A DNA stretch of 64,000 nucleotides from Streptococcus chenjunshii (GCF_003086355.1 NZ_CP031733.1:2108001-2172000); one strand, 5' to 3'; shown: positions 43,627 to 51,208, numbered from the stretch's first letter. The notes: a model not told the origin generated them from the letters alone. Program-made: numbers and translations.

Positions 43627-44133
43627 TTAGAAAGGTAAATCCGAGTCATCGATTTCAGCCGCTTTATCCGGTTGGAAACTATCTTCTTCCAAATCGTAAT
43701 TTCTAAAGGAACGGCCGTCCCGGCCTTCGTTGTCTGTAATAACCAGATTATAGTACGAGCCTACAGCTTTACGCTGTAAAGCCTCTTCTAAGGCCTTTCC
43801 GTCTGTTTCATTCCCTTGTACGTTGTCACCTGCCAAAACCAAAGCTTTAATGAAGAATTTCATTGTACGTTCAACCATCCAGTTTAAGTTTTTGCCGTTC
43901 CATTCGTCGAGTGTGCCAAATGAAGCAAATTCTGACCGGCCGCTGTGATCGCCACCCCGGATTTCGAACTGATAACCGATGCTTTCCCAGCCTTTCTCTG
44001 AAATGTTAAACGTTGCCTTTTTCAAGACTACTGGGTAAGTCCCGGCCGGAATAGGTGCTGGACCGTTAGCACTGTCTTTACGTGGGTCGAAACCATCTTT
44101 TTTAATACTTTTTACAACATCTAATAAACTCAT
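43627..44133 (-). CDS. DUF669 protein
   Basis: The 168-residue protein starts MSLLDVVKSIKKDGFDPRKD and has PIPAGTYPVVLKKATFNISE, the DUF669 pattern, plus an acidic DSDLPF end. The acidic, aromatic C-terminus resembles that of SSB proteins. It is probably a single-strand DNA-binding or recombination accessory factor. Confidence 0.8.
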   Translation of the reverse strand: MSLLDVVKSIKKDGFDPRKDSANGPAPIPAGTYPVVLKKATFNISEKGWESIGYQFEIRGGDHSGRSEFASFGTLDEWNGKNLNWMVERTMKFFIKALVLAGDNVQGNETDGKALEEALQRKAVGSYYNLVITDNEGRDGRSFRNYDLEEDSFQPDKAAEIDDSDLPF

Positions 44134-44152
44134 TTTTCAGTCTCCTTTTTTT

Positions 44153-44929
44153 TTAAAATAATCCTGCTTCTGAAGTAACTTTTTTCTTTTCTTTAGTCTT
44201 AGCGGCCTTTTCTTTCGCAGGCTCAACAGCTCCGCGGATAGTCGTTAAAATCTTAAGCACAGCCTTGTCATCGACCTGATCAGCGTAGTAAGTCTTGCGC
44301 TTGCGGTCAATCTCACGGGTGTAATGATTACCGATTTTTTCAGTTTTAATCATCAAGTCCGAGTTGCCGTTGATAAGGTTGACGTATTTATCTTTTAAAC
44401 TCGGTTTGTCTTTGGTCGCATTGCCGTTATCGTCATATTCTGATACTTGCCGGCTGATGTAAATCACATTCATTGGCAAAGCCTTAAGGTCGATAACAAG
44501 CTCTGTAATAGCCTGATTAAAAAAGTCATAGCCTTTCCCATACGGAATTTCTGATAAAGATTTCAAACGTGGTTTACCCGGCGGGGTTAACTCATCACAA
44601 ACTGCAATCTTAATCATTTCGATAACATCATCGATAACATCAATGACAACTGTTTCGTAGCTATGCTTTTGAGTTTGCAGCGCCAGAAGAATTTCTCCAA
44701 GCTGCTGGATAACTGAATGAATAATCCGCCCCGTGTCATTCTTGACGTTAACAAGCTGGATACTTGGGACGCTATTAGCTTCAGCATTTCCATCTGTATT
44801 TAGAACAATTGGGTTAGGAAACTCATTGGCTAGGTAAGACTTCCCGCTCATGGTTGCACCGTAAATAAAGAAGTTGCGCGGTGTGTCTTTTGGAATTTGA
44901 GGTCCGTTTTTGGGTAAAGTAAAAGTCAT
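44153..44929 (-). CDS. RecA-like/AAA nucleotide-binding phage protein (Sak4-like)
   Basis: The 258-residue ATPase has Walker A FIYGATMSGKSYL and Walker B ETVVIDVIDDV, with IYISRQVSEYDDNGN. It belongs to the phage ATP-binding family beside DUF669 proteins, often proposed as Sak4-type single-strand annealing recombinases. The C-terminal tail is Lys/Glu-rich. Confidence 0.82.
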   Translation of the reverse strand: MTFTLPKNGPQIPKDTPRNFFIYGATMSGKSYLANEFPNPIVLNTDGNAEANSVPSIQLVNVKNDTGRIIHSVIQQLGEILLALQTQKHSYETVVIDVIDDVIEMIKIAVCDELTPPGKPRLKSLSEIPYGKGYDFFNQAITELVIDLKALPMNVIYISRQVSEYDDNGNATKDKPSLKDKYVNLINGNSDLMIKTEKIGNHYTREIDRKRKTYYADQVDDKAVLKILTTIRGAVEPAKEKAAKTKEKKKVTSEAGLF

Positions 44930-46120
44930 TTAGTCCTCCTTGAAATAAAATTCTATAACGTTAACATCATGCTGCTGCCGACTTCCTGTTATCCGCCAAA
45001 GCAACTGGCGGTAGTCGTCATACTCTCCGCTGTCCTTATTGACAGGGTCAAGCACAGCAATTGTTTTAAACTTATGCTGCAGACCGTCCACACCAACACC
45101 CAGCACTTGATTTGTTGCGACAACCACTTGCCGATCTAAACCCTCTTTTTTATCACCGGTCCATATACCGGTCTGTGGTTTGCGTTGGTGGATAATCTCA
45201 ACAATCTGCTTCGATTTTGAAACAATCAGCATATCATGCGGTGCACGCTCTATCAAACCGTCCAATTCAAGCAAAAGCGGCGTATCTTTGTTTGTTGCTT
45301 TGAGCTTTGGAAAAGCCACGCTCACGCCTGTTTGTTTGAGGTAGCGCTCAAAGGTCTTGCGCCCGAAAGACTGCTTAGCCATCGCATACTTACCGTTGGC
45401 TTCAACGATGTTTAACTCGCGGAACTGTTTAAGTTTCGCAGGATTGCCAACCGGAAGCACTCTGGGATAAAAGATAATCTCATAACCATTGTTTTCAGTG
45501 GCGTTCTCGATTTCTTCGATTTCCTCCCACCTCATGAAGTTTGGCAGCCCCGATATGTAAGACTCATAATCTTTAAAATCCTGCCACTTTTCCTTTGAGT
45601 AAGCAAAGGGATCATAAACCATTTGCCCATGTGCTTTTTGCCAGTCAAATTTTCGGTTTGGGTTAGCCTTGCCAAAAATCGTTTTTTCCAACGGGTAGAA
45701 ATTCTGTCCTTTTTTTCGTATTGGTGTAGCACTAAGACCTATCGTGTAATTGCGCTTTATTTTGCTATATAAGCGTGTTTGGCTATCACTTGAGTTATTC
45801 TGCCACTCATCAATAATAAGCACGTCACAGGACATTCTAGGGCTATTTTTAAGCTTGTTACGCAATGACCTGTCTGTAATCGTTAAAAAGGCTGTTTCAC
45901 TATCGTATTTAAATTCAGCGATGGTTTTTTCCCAGCCCCTAAGAATAGATAAGCGATTGTTTACGATTATCACACTCTTAGCTTGCTTATGTTTACAAAT
46001 TTCCAGCGCGCAGATGGTTTTCCCGCGGCCTCCAAGAGCCTCTAAGAAAATTCCATTTACTGGAAGGTCACTCCTAGTAATTGCTTCAGCTTGCCATTTT
46101 CTTAGTTGCAATTTTGCCAA
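44930..46120 (-). CDS. Superfamily 2 DEAD/DEAH-type helicase
   Basis: The 396-residue protein has Walker A EALGGRGKTICAL, motif II LIIDEWQNN (DEWQ rather than DEAH), motif III GLSATPI and a short C-terminal half ending YRQLLWRITGSRQQ. A replication or recombination helicase. It overlaps the RuvC-like gene by 35 bp. Confidence 0.85.
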   Translation of the reverse strand: MAKLQLRKWQAEAITRSDLPVNGIFLEALGGRGKTICALEICKHKQAKSVIIVNNRLSILRGWEKTIAEFKYDSETAFLTITDRSLRNKLKNSPRMSCDVLIIDEWQNNSSDSQTRLYSKIKRNYTIGLSATPIRKKGQNFYPLEKTIFGKANPNRKFDWQKAHGQMVYDPFAYSKEKWQDFKDYESYISGLPNFMRWEEIEEIENATENNGYEIIFYPRVLPVGNPAKLKQFRELNIVEANGKYAMAKQSFGRKTFERYLKQTGVSVAFPKLKATNKDTPLLLELDGLIERAPHDMLIVSKSKQIVEIIHQRKPQTGIWTGDKKEGLDRQVVVATNQVLGVGVDGLQHKFKTIAVLDPVNKDSGEYDDYRQLLWRITGSRQQHDVNVIEFYFKED

Positions 46121-46553
46121 TATCCTGAACTACCTCCTCGATGTCATTTCTCATCGCATAAAACAGCCCTAGTCTTGCTGCCGCCCTGATATCTTGATGG
46201 TGTGACTTTTTGAATTTCCACAACCCAAGCACCTTGAGTAAAGTATTTGGGATATCTGACTGATAACCAGCATTACGCTGTAAAACACTATCTGGATAAC
46301 ACATCTGGATAGCTGCAACGGTTTCTAATACCGAGTTGTCTCTGGAACGATCATTATCCCGCGCAATGTATTCTTCAATCACACACACATCATATGCAAG
46401 TTCTTGTCCGATTTCAGAAAACCACCTGCGAAAGTTCCTAGCGCCGTAAGGGACTACCCAGTAATCAATCAATTTTGCATTATCCAATAAGACAATTCCT
46501 GTTGTGCTAGTGTCAATCCGATTACTGCTGGGGTCGATTGCTAAAATCTTCAT
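46086..46553 (-). CDS. RuvC-like Holliday junction resolvase
   Basis: The 155-residue RNase H-fold protein has MKILAIDPSSN (first Asp), CVIEEYIARDN (Glu) and SHHQDIRAAARLGLF (terminal Asp), the RuvC acidic set. It resolves branched phage DNA before packaging. Confidence 0.85.
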   Translation of the reverse strand: MKILAIDPSSNRIDTSTTGIVLLDNAKLIDYWVVPYGARNFRRWFSEIGQELAYDVCVIEEYIARDNDRSRDNSVLETVAAIQMCYPDSVLQRNAGYQSDIPNTLLKVLGLWKFKKSHHQDIRAAARLGLFYAMRNDIEEVVQDIGKIATKKMAS

Positions 46554-46915
46554 AGTGTACCGACTTTCTCGCTTAGCACACCTTCGAAAAGTGCTGTATC
46601 AAACCAATTCTGCTTATTCTGCTTAGCAAATTCAAATAGTTTCTTGATTTCTTTGAGCTGATTAACAAAGGCTTTAACGTCCTCAATATCCTTGATTGCC
46701 ATAATGTCATTTGTGTAAACAGCCGCATAAGCCAGCTGATATTCAGGTTCAAAGACGGCTTCTTTTTCCTCTGTATCCAAACGCTTTTCATCAACCTTAA
46801 CAAAACGAATTTGAATATCAAATGGAAAGCCTTCTGTTTTCAGAACATCAATAGTGTTATTACCAACAATCACTGCTAAGTTATCTGTAATTTGTGTTTT
46901 ACCAACTAATCCCAT
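46550..46915 (-). CDS. Hypothetical replication-module protein, 121 aa
   Basis: Starts MGLVGKTQITDNLAVIVGNN; the centre is acidic, and the end has a helix VKAFVNQLKEIKKLFEFAKQ. Overlaps RuvC by 4 bp and gp157 by 1 bp, so it is part of a tightly coupled set. No family recognised. Confidence 0.65.
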   Translation of the reverse strand: MGLVGKTQITDNLAVIVGNNTIDVLKTEGFPFDIQIRFVKVDEKRLDTEEKEAVFEPEYQLAYAAVYTNDIMAIKDIEDVKAFVNQLKEIKKLFEFAKQNKQNWFDTALFEGVLSEKVGTL

Positions 46916-47397
46916 TATTTAATCACCAACTTTTCTGTCCTAATTAATTCTGCACCTCTTACCTTTTTGCCTGCTTTTAGCAAGCTTTTGATTGTTTTTT
47001 TATCCGGTGCAGTGGTTATTTTTTTAACGAAGTATTTTTTTGGGAGCAAACTCTCATCAACCTTCACAGACTCGGGATTTTTACGGATTTGAACGGTGAA
47101 AATTCCGCTTTTAATTTCTGTCTGGTTGGTCAATTTCATAGCATCAAAGATATTTTCTTGCAGCCAAGCAGCGGACTTTTTAGCCGCTTCTTTTTTAGCT
47201 TTGAACTTCTTTTCAGCCTCTTCAAACATCTTGGCTTCTGCCAGTTTATTTTCAATAACCTGAGCATAGCCTTCTACTTTTTCATTAAGACGTTCAGTCC
47301 AGTCTATGCTGTCCAGTGTGTCTTTCAGAGTATCATCATCTAAATTTAGGTCATATAAATAACGATACTCACCAACAAGGTCATACAATTTAGCCAT
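46915..47397 (-). CDS. Siphovirus Gp157-like protein
   Basis: The 160-residue protein starts MAKLYDLVGEYRYLYDLNLD and has a long coiled coil (AKMFEEAEKKFKAKKEAAKK) followed by IFTVQIRKNPESVKVDESLL, the Gp157 family. Gp157 of phage Sfi21-type streptococcal phages has been linked with phage resistance and early functions. Confidence 0.85.
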   Translation of the reverse strand: MAKLYDLVGEYRYLYDLNLDDDTLKDTLDSIDWTERLNEKVEGYAQVIENKLAEAKMFEEAEKKFKAKKEAAKKSAAWLQENIFDAMKLTNQTEIKSGIFTVQIRKNPESVKVDESLLPKKYFVKKITTAPDKKTIKSLLKAGKKVRGAELIRTEKLVIK

Positions 47398-47399
47398 AT

Positions 47400-47591
47400 T
47401 TATCCTTTCGTTACCTCCCTTAATATTTCGTTCAGCTTGTCATACTCTAAATATTTGATGTAATTTTTTAACAAACCAATTTGATCGTCTCCTTCATAAG
47501 ATGCATCTTCTAGAGCTTTTAAAGCTACAGCTGCTCTTTTTGAGTCATCGATAAAAGTTAACAGATTTTCTTGTAATTGTTTCACATCCAT
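47400..47591 (-). CDS. Hypothetical early protein, 63 aa
   Basis: Small acidic helical protein starting MDVKQLQENLLTFIDDSKRA. Its start has the GGAGGG of the preceding gene's end nearby. No family recognised. Confidence 0.6.
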   Translation of the reverse strand: MDVKQLQENLLTFIDDSKRAAVALKALEDASYEGDDQIGLLKNYIKYLEYDKLNEILREVTKG

Positions 47592-47593
47592 TT

Positions 47594-47827
47594 TCAGCCC
47601 TCCAGATAATATTTAACTGTTTCGTTTAAGTTATAAGTACCGTCCTCCAAAGCATCTGATATTACATAGCCTTGATAGATAGCATTAGCGATCTGTATCG
47701 CTTGGTCAGCCGTTGTGCCCATTACAATCATATTCCGCTCAGCAATCTTTTTTAAAATAGCGTGATACAATTTAACTTGACTATCAATATACTTGCTTTG
47801 CTCTTTGCTTAAAAGTTCATTTTCCAT
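47594..47827 (-). CDS. Hypothetical early protein, 77 aa
   Basis: Starts MENELLSKEQSKYIDSQVKL with a helical body (TADQAIQIANAIYQGYVISD). GGAGG lies just upstream. Unknown function; spaced 2 bp from the next gene. Confidence 0.62.
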   Translation of the reverse strand: MENELLSKEQSKYIDSQVKLYHAILKKIAERNMIVMGTTADQAIQIANAIYQGYVISDALEDGTYNLNETVKYYLEG

Positions 47828-47836
47828 TTCCGCCTC

Positions 47837-47980
47837 CTAATCAATAAAAACTTCTCTTCTAGTCACCGGGTCAATCTCTACATATCGGCCTGTATCAAAG
47901 TCAATAAAACCTTTGGGATATTCTTTTTTAGGCCGTGGAACTTCTTTCTTGCTGCTAAAAATCCAATTAAATATTTTCAT
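47837..47980 (-). CDS. Small basic early protein, 47 aa
   Basis: ATG at 47980, product MKIFNWIFSSKKEVPRPKKE then YPKGFIDFDTGRYVEIDPVT. GGAG lies upstream and it fills the gap between two early genes exactly. Unknown function. Confidence 0.6.
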   Translation of the reverse strand: MKIFNWIFSSKKEVPRPKKEYPKGFIDFDTGRYVEIDPVTRREVFID

Positions 47981-47981
47981 G

Positions 47982-48260
47982 TTATGCTCCTGTCTTCATC
48001 CAGTTTTCGTGGTACCAATCTATGACAGCGTCACGCGGGTATTTTTCTCTTCTGCCTTCAATCCGCGGAAAATTTTCGTGGCAATTAAAACGCATATCAA
48101 ACGTCTTAACGTCAATTCCTAACATTTTGGCACACTGCTTTTTGTTGAGCTCTAGCGGATAAATCTGCTTTTCATCGCTAACCCTCTGTATGACCTTAAG
48201 CATCCGTTCCTGCAATCCAGCCTCGAATTGGTCATAAGCCTTTAAAAATAATTCTTCCAT
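47982..48260 (-). CDS. Excisionase-like/HTH DNA-binding early protein
   Basis: The start at 48260 (MEELFLKAYDQFEAG) has GGAG 9 nt upstream. The 92-residue protein has a winged-helix-like centre: PLELNKKQCAKMLGIDVKTF, then PRIEGRREKYPRDAVIDWY, a pattern of small phage DNA-binding or excisionase proteins. Role unknown. Confidence 0.65.
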   Translation of the reverse strand: MEELFLKAYDQFEAGLQERMLKVIQRVSDEKQIYPLELNKKQCAKMLGIDVKTFDMRFNCHENFPRIEGRREKYPRDAVIDWYHENWMKTGA

Positions 48261-48282
48261 GGTTAAAATCTCCATTTCGTGC

Positions 48283-48337
48283 TATAATTAAGTAAATAGT
48301 TTTTGTTGTGCGGGTGATTTTATCACTCGCTTTTTTT
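48283..48337 (+). terminator. Short plus-strand unit: TATAAT plus strong terminator
   Basis: TATAAT at 48283-48288 is followed by a near-perfect hairpin GCGGGTGAT/ATCACTCGC (48310-48330) and seven T, all on the plus strand, against the early operon. The -35 is poor. It may end a very short antisense RNA of about 40 nt or stop leftover plus-strand transcription. Confidence 0.5.
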
Positions 48338-48342
48338 CGTCC

Positions 48343-48477
48343 TTAAAGCACTGTATCCCCCAGGTCAGGTTTTTTCTCTTCCGACCCTTGGATAATTGCC
48401 GACTTTTTGGGTACAACCGTAAAAGTTAGGTTTTTCAACAGTTCTTGTTCTTCTTCTGTCAGTTTCTTTTTCCTCAT
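48343..48477 (-). CDS. Small early protein, 44 aa
   Basis: ATG at 48477 after GAAAGGAACC; product MRKKKLTEEEQELLKNLTFT then VVPKKSAIIQGSEEKKPDLG. Charged, probably helical at the start. Unknown function. Confidence 0.6.
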   Translation of the reverse strand: MRKKKLTEEEQELLKNLTFTVVPKKSAIIQGSEEKKPDLGDTVL

Positions 48478-48527
48478 GCTGGTTCCTTTCTAATTTTGAT
48501 ATAATCATCTCGAAAGGAGGTGATTAT

Positions 48528-48713
48528 ATGGACAGTAAAACAATACAAACAATCCTCAACAAGCATAATGTTGATAACTCTGAAAATCTAGCTAATGCAC
48601 TTGCCGAAGTGCTGAAACGCTTTTCATCAGATACTCGAGCTGCTGAGGATCTTTCAAAGTCTATCGCTGCATACGATAGAACACAACGTCGATTACGTGG
48701 AGAAATCGACTAG
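48528..48713 (+). CDS. 61-aa plus-strand protein with its own promoter and terminator
   Basis: AAAGGAGGTGATT directly precedes the ATG, and TATAAT lies at 48500-48505. The product begins MDSKTIQTILNKHNVDNSEN and is helical and charged, with SDTRAAEDLSKSIAAYDRTQ. A terminator follows 8 bp later. It is transcribed against the early operon that surrounds it, so it behaves as an independent unit, perhaps expressed in the lysogen. No family recognised. Confidence 0.68.
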   Translation: MDSKTIQTILNKHNVDNSENLANALAEVLKRFSSDTRAAEDLSKSIAAYDRTQRRLRGEID

Positions 48714-48720
48714 TAACAGT

Positions 48721-48744
48721 GCCTCTAGTTTTCTAGGGGCTTTT
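48721..48744 (+). terminator. Terminator of the 61-aa gene
   Basis: GCCTCTAG and CTAGGGGC pair (one wobble) around TTTT and are followed by TTTT on the plus strand. Confidence 0.75.
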
Positions 48745-48910
48745 ATTCAATCAATCCTTGAACATCTTCATCTGTTAATTCAACACCTTTAGTCATGCGT
48801 TCCTTCTTTCTGGTTAACGCATCACGAAACGCAAAATTTAGATATTCCCAATCTTCGTCAGTGAATTGCTTTCTTAATTCCCAAAATTCTTTGCTTCCTT
48901 TTATGCTCAT
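48743..48910 (-). CDS. Small early protein, 55 aa
   Basis: ATG at 48910 after GAAAGGAATT; product MSIKGSKEFWELRKQFTDED, ending GVELTDEDVQGLIE. Acidic and helical. Unknown function. It ends just where the convergent 61-aa gene terminates. Confidence 0.62.
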   Translation of the reverse strand: MSIKGSKEFWELRKQFTDEDWEYLNFAFRDALTRKKERMTKGVELTDEDVQGLIE

Positions 48911-48929
48911 GTTAATTCCTTTCTGTTTT

Positions 48930-49070
48930 TTAAATCAATTTAACAACTAATTTCAAATAAACATCCGAATAGCTCTCATTAGCTGTGCTTTTTGTTTTGA
49001 TTGCTTGTACGCCTTTTAATTTCTTACCATTCAAATAAATTCCGTCCTCACGAATTTTAATTTCTTCCAT
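48930..49070 (-). CDS. Small early protein, 46 aa
   Basis: ATG at 49070 after GAAAGGAGC; product MEEIKIREDGIYLNGKKLKG then VQAIKTKSTANESYSDVYLK, a beta-type small protein. Unknown function. Confidence 0.6.
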   Translation of the reverse strand: MEEIKIREDGIYLNGKKLKGVQAIKTKSTANESYSDVYLKLVVKLI

Positions 49071-49080
49071 CCCGCTCCTT

Positions 49081-49308
49081 TCAAGCCCCTTCTTTTATTT
49101 TTACGAAATTTTCGTATTTTTTTCCTAAAAAAATATCATCAAATTTGATGTGAAATTTATTCATATATTTTCTCAAAAGTTTCAGACCAATGTCAGAGCT
49201 ATCTTTTTCAAGTTTAGCAATCGTCTGGTCCGATACATCAAACTCTGCCGCTAGCTCTTTTTGAGTTAATCCGGCAGCAACTCGCATTGACTCAAGTGTC
49301 CACTGCAC
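49081..49308 (-). CDS. Cro/XRE-type HTH regulator
   Basis: The 75-residue protein contains an XRE HTH (LESMRVAAGLTQKELAAEFD, then VSDQTIAKLEKD). An operator-like TACGA-N5-TCGTA site lies inside its 3' end. Probably part of the lysis-lysogeny circuit. Confidence 0.82.
   Translation of the reverse strand: MQWTLESMRVAAGLTQKELAAEFDVSDQTIAKLEKDSSDIGLKLLRKYMNKFHIKFDDIFLGKKYENFVKIKEGA
49102..49116. promoter_or_regulatory. Operator-like palindrome in the HTH gene
   Basis: TACGAAATTTTCGTA has the same TACGA-N5-TCGTA layout as the site in the early promoter spacer at 51147-51161, so it is a candidate second repressor operator. Confidence 0.55.
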
Positions 49309-49351
49309 ACTCCCACCCCCTTTCTAAATTCAAAACAATACAACTTTAAAA

Positions 49352-49537
49352 CTATCTGAATTCATCTAGACTGACATCTAATGCATCAGCAATCTTTACC
49401 ATGTTATCAAAATAGACACGCTTAGAACGCCCTGCCTTCAAATCAATCAACACATTCTGATTAATTCCTGCCTTTTTGCTGACTGCATACATTGTAGTCT
49501 TTTTTTCTTGCAATATTTTATTAATTTTCTCCCACAT
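49352..49537 (-). CDS. Small XRE-type HTH regulator
   Basis: Start at 49537 (MWEKINKILQEKKTTMYAVS) chosen for AAGGAGTG upstream; the longer frame lacks a site and would overlap the divergent promoter. The 61 residues are one HTH domain (KKAGINQNVLIDLKAGRSKR, then VKIADALDVSLDEF). A palindrome-like AACAC/GTGTT pair (49562-49579) upstream may be its operator. Confidence 0.78.
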   Translation of the reverse strand: MWEKINKILQEKKTTMYAVSKKAGINQNVLIDLKAGRSKRVYFDNMVKIADALDVSLDEFR

Positions 49538-49603
49538 TTCACACTCCTTATTTTTTCGAAAAACACTATATATTGTGTTTGTTTGTTTTGTAGGCACAAC
49601 ATA

Positions 49604-49632
49604 TTGACAAAATAATATAATTAAATTACTAT
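49604..49632 (+). promoter_or_regulatory. Promoter of the Abi-alpha-like gene
   Basis: TTGACA (49604-49609), 17 bp, TACTAT (49627-49632). The perfect -35 and AT-rich spacer indicate strong, lysogen-stage expression. Confidence 0.75.
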
Positions 49633-49686
49633 ATTATTATGAATTATAAACTAGAAATAAAATAAAAACGAATGGAGAGAACTCTC

Positions 49687-50544
49687 GTGTCACCTATTAA
49701 TCTAAAAGGCGATTTAACCCCTCTTATTGAATCTTCTAATAAGATCTTAAAGCCTATCAGTGAGGGATTAGCAGGCATATTCGCTTTTGTTTTTCAGAAA
49801 CCAAGACAATATAATATCACTTCTGAAATTGAATTAGAAGAACTCGCAAAATCTACTAGAAATAAGTATAATGAAATTCCTTATGCTAACCAAACCCTAG
49901 CAAATATGAGGCAAATTGGTAAAATTCTAGATGACTCTATCTATCAATTAGACAAAGAGCAATTTAGAGAATATTATGCTGGGTTAATTGCTTCTTCTTG
50001 CGATAATCGAAAATGCGTTAAGCCTTTCTACTCCTCTCTCATCAGAGAAATGTCTACTGAAGAAGCCGATTTATTTGAATATTTTTCAAAGTACACCTTT
50101 TTATTCGAGATACAAATAACTAGCAGCAATCACTTATTTTCTAACCCTGATTTATATAGGTGGTACTGGCCAAAACGCTACTTCAAAGCCAAAATCAAAG
50201 AAAATTTCACAGTTTTTAGAAACTACGATAGACAATCCTTAGAAGAAAACTCTACACCTCTCGAAGATATCTATAAATATGATGAAGCATATTCTGAAAG
50301 TTTAGGAATTGAAAGTGCTATTTTGTTCTTATTATCCAAAAAATTAATACAAGAAAATCCAGCATACACTTGTCACCAATTTATTCCTAGTATTAAAAAA
50401 TTTGTCTTTGATACTGACGAACAAGCTCAGCAACTAGTCAGAGAGAACAAATTCTCTACCCCTAAGGTAAAATTTAATGTCAAACACAAAGTCTACACAC
50501 TTACTCCAACAGGTGAAGAACTGAAAGATGCTCTCAGCCTTTAA
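49687..50544 (+). CDS. DUF4393/Abi-alpha-like protein, putative phage exclusion
   Basis: A GTG at 49687 is preferred over the ATG at 49672 because GGAGAG lies 7 nt before it. The protein of about 285 residues begins MSPINLKGDLTPLIESSNKI and has the DUF4393-type core (EFREYYAGLIASSCDNR-like region with FREYYAGLIASSCDN, then LIREMSTEEADLFEY). Members of this family are annotated as abortive infection alpha proteins. It has its own consensus promoter in the lysogeny module, fitting expression in lysogens. The family call is from memory of the motif, not a search. Confidence 0.65.
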   Translation: MSPINLKGDLTPLIESSNKILKPISEGLAGIFAFVFQKPRQYNITSEIELEELAKSTRNKYNEIPYANQTLANMRQIGKILDDSIYQLDKEQFREYYAGLIASSCDNRKCVKPFYSSLIREMSTEEADLFEYFSKYTFLFEIQITSSNHLFSNPDLYRWYWPKRYFKAKIKENFTVFRNYDRQSLEENSTPLEDIYKYDEAYSESLGIESAILFLLSKKLIQENPAYTCHQFIPSIKKFVFDTDEQAQQLVRENKFSTPKVKFNVKHKVYTLTPTGEELKDALSL

Positions 50545-50707
50545 TATTCTTAATCGCGGATTCATATTCCTTCTGAGCTCTCCTATAACTATCAATTGAA
50601 ATATGTAGCCAAGAAGCCGTTAACGTTTCAATTATATATTTCATTGTTAATAACGAAGATAAAATCGATACCATAAAAGAAACAAGAATAACGATAATAA
50701 TATGCAT
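50534..50707 (-). CDS. Small membrane protein, 57 aa
   Basis: Start at 50707 (MHIIIVILVSFMVSILSSLL) after GGAAAGAG. One N-terminal transmembrane helix, then a charged tail (DSYRRAQKEYESAIKN). The 3' end overlaps the convergent Abi-alpha-like gene by 11 bp. Unknown function. Confidence 0.6.
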   Translation of the reverse strand: MHIIIVILVSFMVSILSSLLTMKYIIETLTASWLHISIDSYRRAQKEYESAIKNIKG

Positions 50708-50722
50708 TTTCTCTCTTTCCAC

Positions 50723-50887
50723 TTAAAATACTAAGCTCCACAACCAAACCAACAGGCCTGCTGTTCCGAGCACTACTAACAAACTGGGTAATAGCCCACC
50801 TTTTAAACTAAAACTTACTTCTTTAGATCCGTCAGCTGCCTTATGACTATAGTTGATGTTACCAAATAGCAACTTTTTTAATTTCAT
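50723..50887 (-). CDS. Small membrane protein, 54 aa
   Basis: ATG at 50887 after AAAGGAGCG. A soluble basic N-terminus (MKLKKLLFGNINYSHKAADG) and a C-terminal transmembrane helix (LPSLLVVLGTAGLLVWLWSL). It is followed by the 57-aa membrane protein in the same minus-strand unit. Unknown function. Confidence 0.62.
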   Translation of the reverse strand: MKLKKLLFGNINYSHKAADGSKEVSFSLKGGLLPSLLVVLGTAGLLVWLWSLVF

Positions 50888-50946
50888 AATCGCTCCTTTC
50901 TTATGGTTTTGCAGGAAGTCAGCAAATATGCTATACTTAAATATAT

Positions 50947-50977
50947 CCCCCTTAAGGGGAGGGGGCTGCTAACCCCC
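50947..50977. other. Twin GC-rich palindromes
   Basis: A perfect palindrome CCCCTTAAGGGG (50948-50959) abuts a GGGGG/CCCCC hairpin (50961-50977). No U-tract follows on either strand. It sits between the 31-aa and 54-aa genes and could be an attenuator, RNA processing site or operator. Confidence 0.45.
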
Positions 50978-50989
50978 TACTCAATCAAG

Positions 50990-51085
50990 TTACCGCTTGA
51001 TTAAGTATTTGATTTTAAGCTTAAACCAGAGAATCTTTATTTCAAGTTCGAGCTCTCTGTGTTTAGGCTTTTTTGTTTTAGCCAT
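50990..51085 (-). CDS. 31-aa basic peptide, first gene after the early promoter
   Basis: ATG at 51085 after AAGGAGGTCAG, an excellent site. The peptide MAKTKKPKHRELELEIKILW continues into a basic amphipathic end. It is the first product of the divergent repressor-controlled promoter, the place where cro or an antirepressor would be expected, but it has no HTH. Unknown function. Confidence 0.6.
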   Translation of the reverse strand: MAKTKKPKHRELELEIKILWFKLKIKYLIKR

Positions 51086-51139
51086 CTGCTGACCTCCTTT
51101 TCATTGATTTGTAAGGTCTAGCTCAACCTTACGTAAATA

Positions 51140-51168
51140 ATTATAATACGATTTTTTCGTATTGTCAA
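51140..51168 (-). promoter_or_regulatory. Divergent promoter with operator in the spacer
   Basis: Perfect TTGACA (51163-51168), 17 bp, perfect TATAAT (51140-51145) on the minus strand. The spacer holds the palindrome TACGA-N5-TCGTA (51147-51161). A repressor bound there would block this promoter completely. A half-matching site (ATATG-N7-CGTAT) lies at 51185-51201. Confidence 0.88.
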
Positions 51169-51208
51169 TAGATTTTCTAAAAAAATATGTTTTTTTCGTA
51201 TTTTTTTA

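Noticed and set aside
50947..50977. Rho-independent terminator
   Set aside because: Stable stems but no U-tract on either strand.
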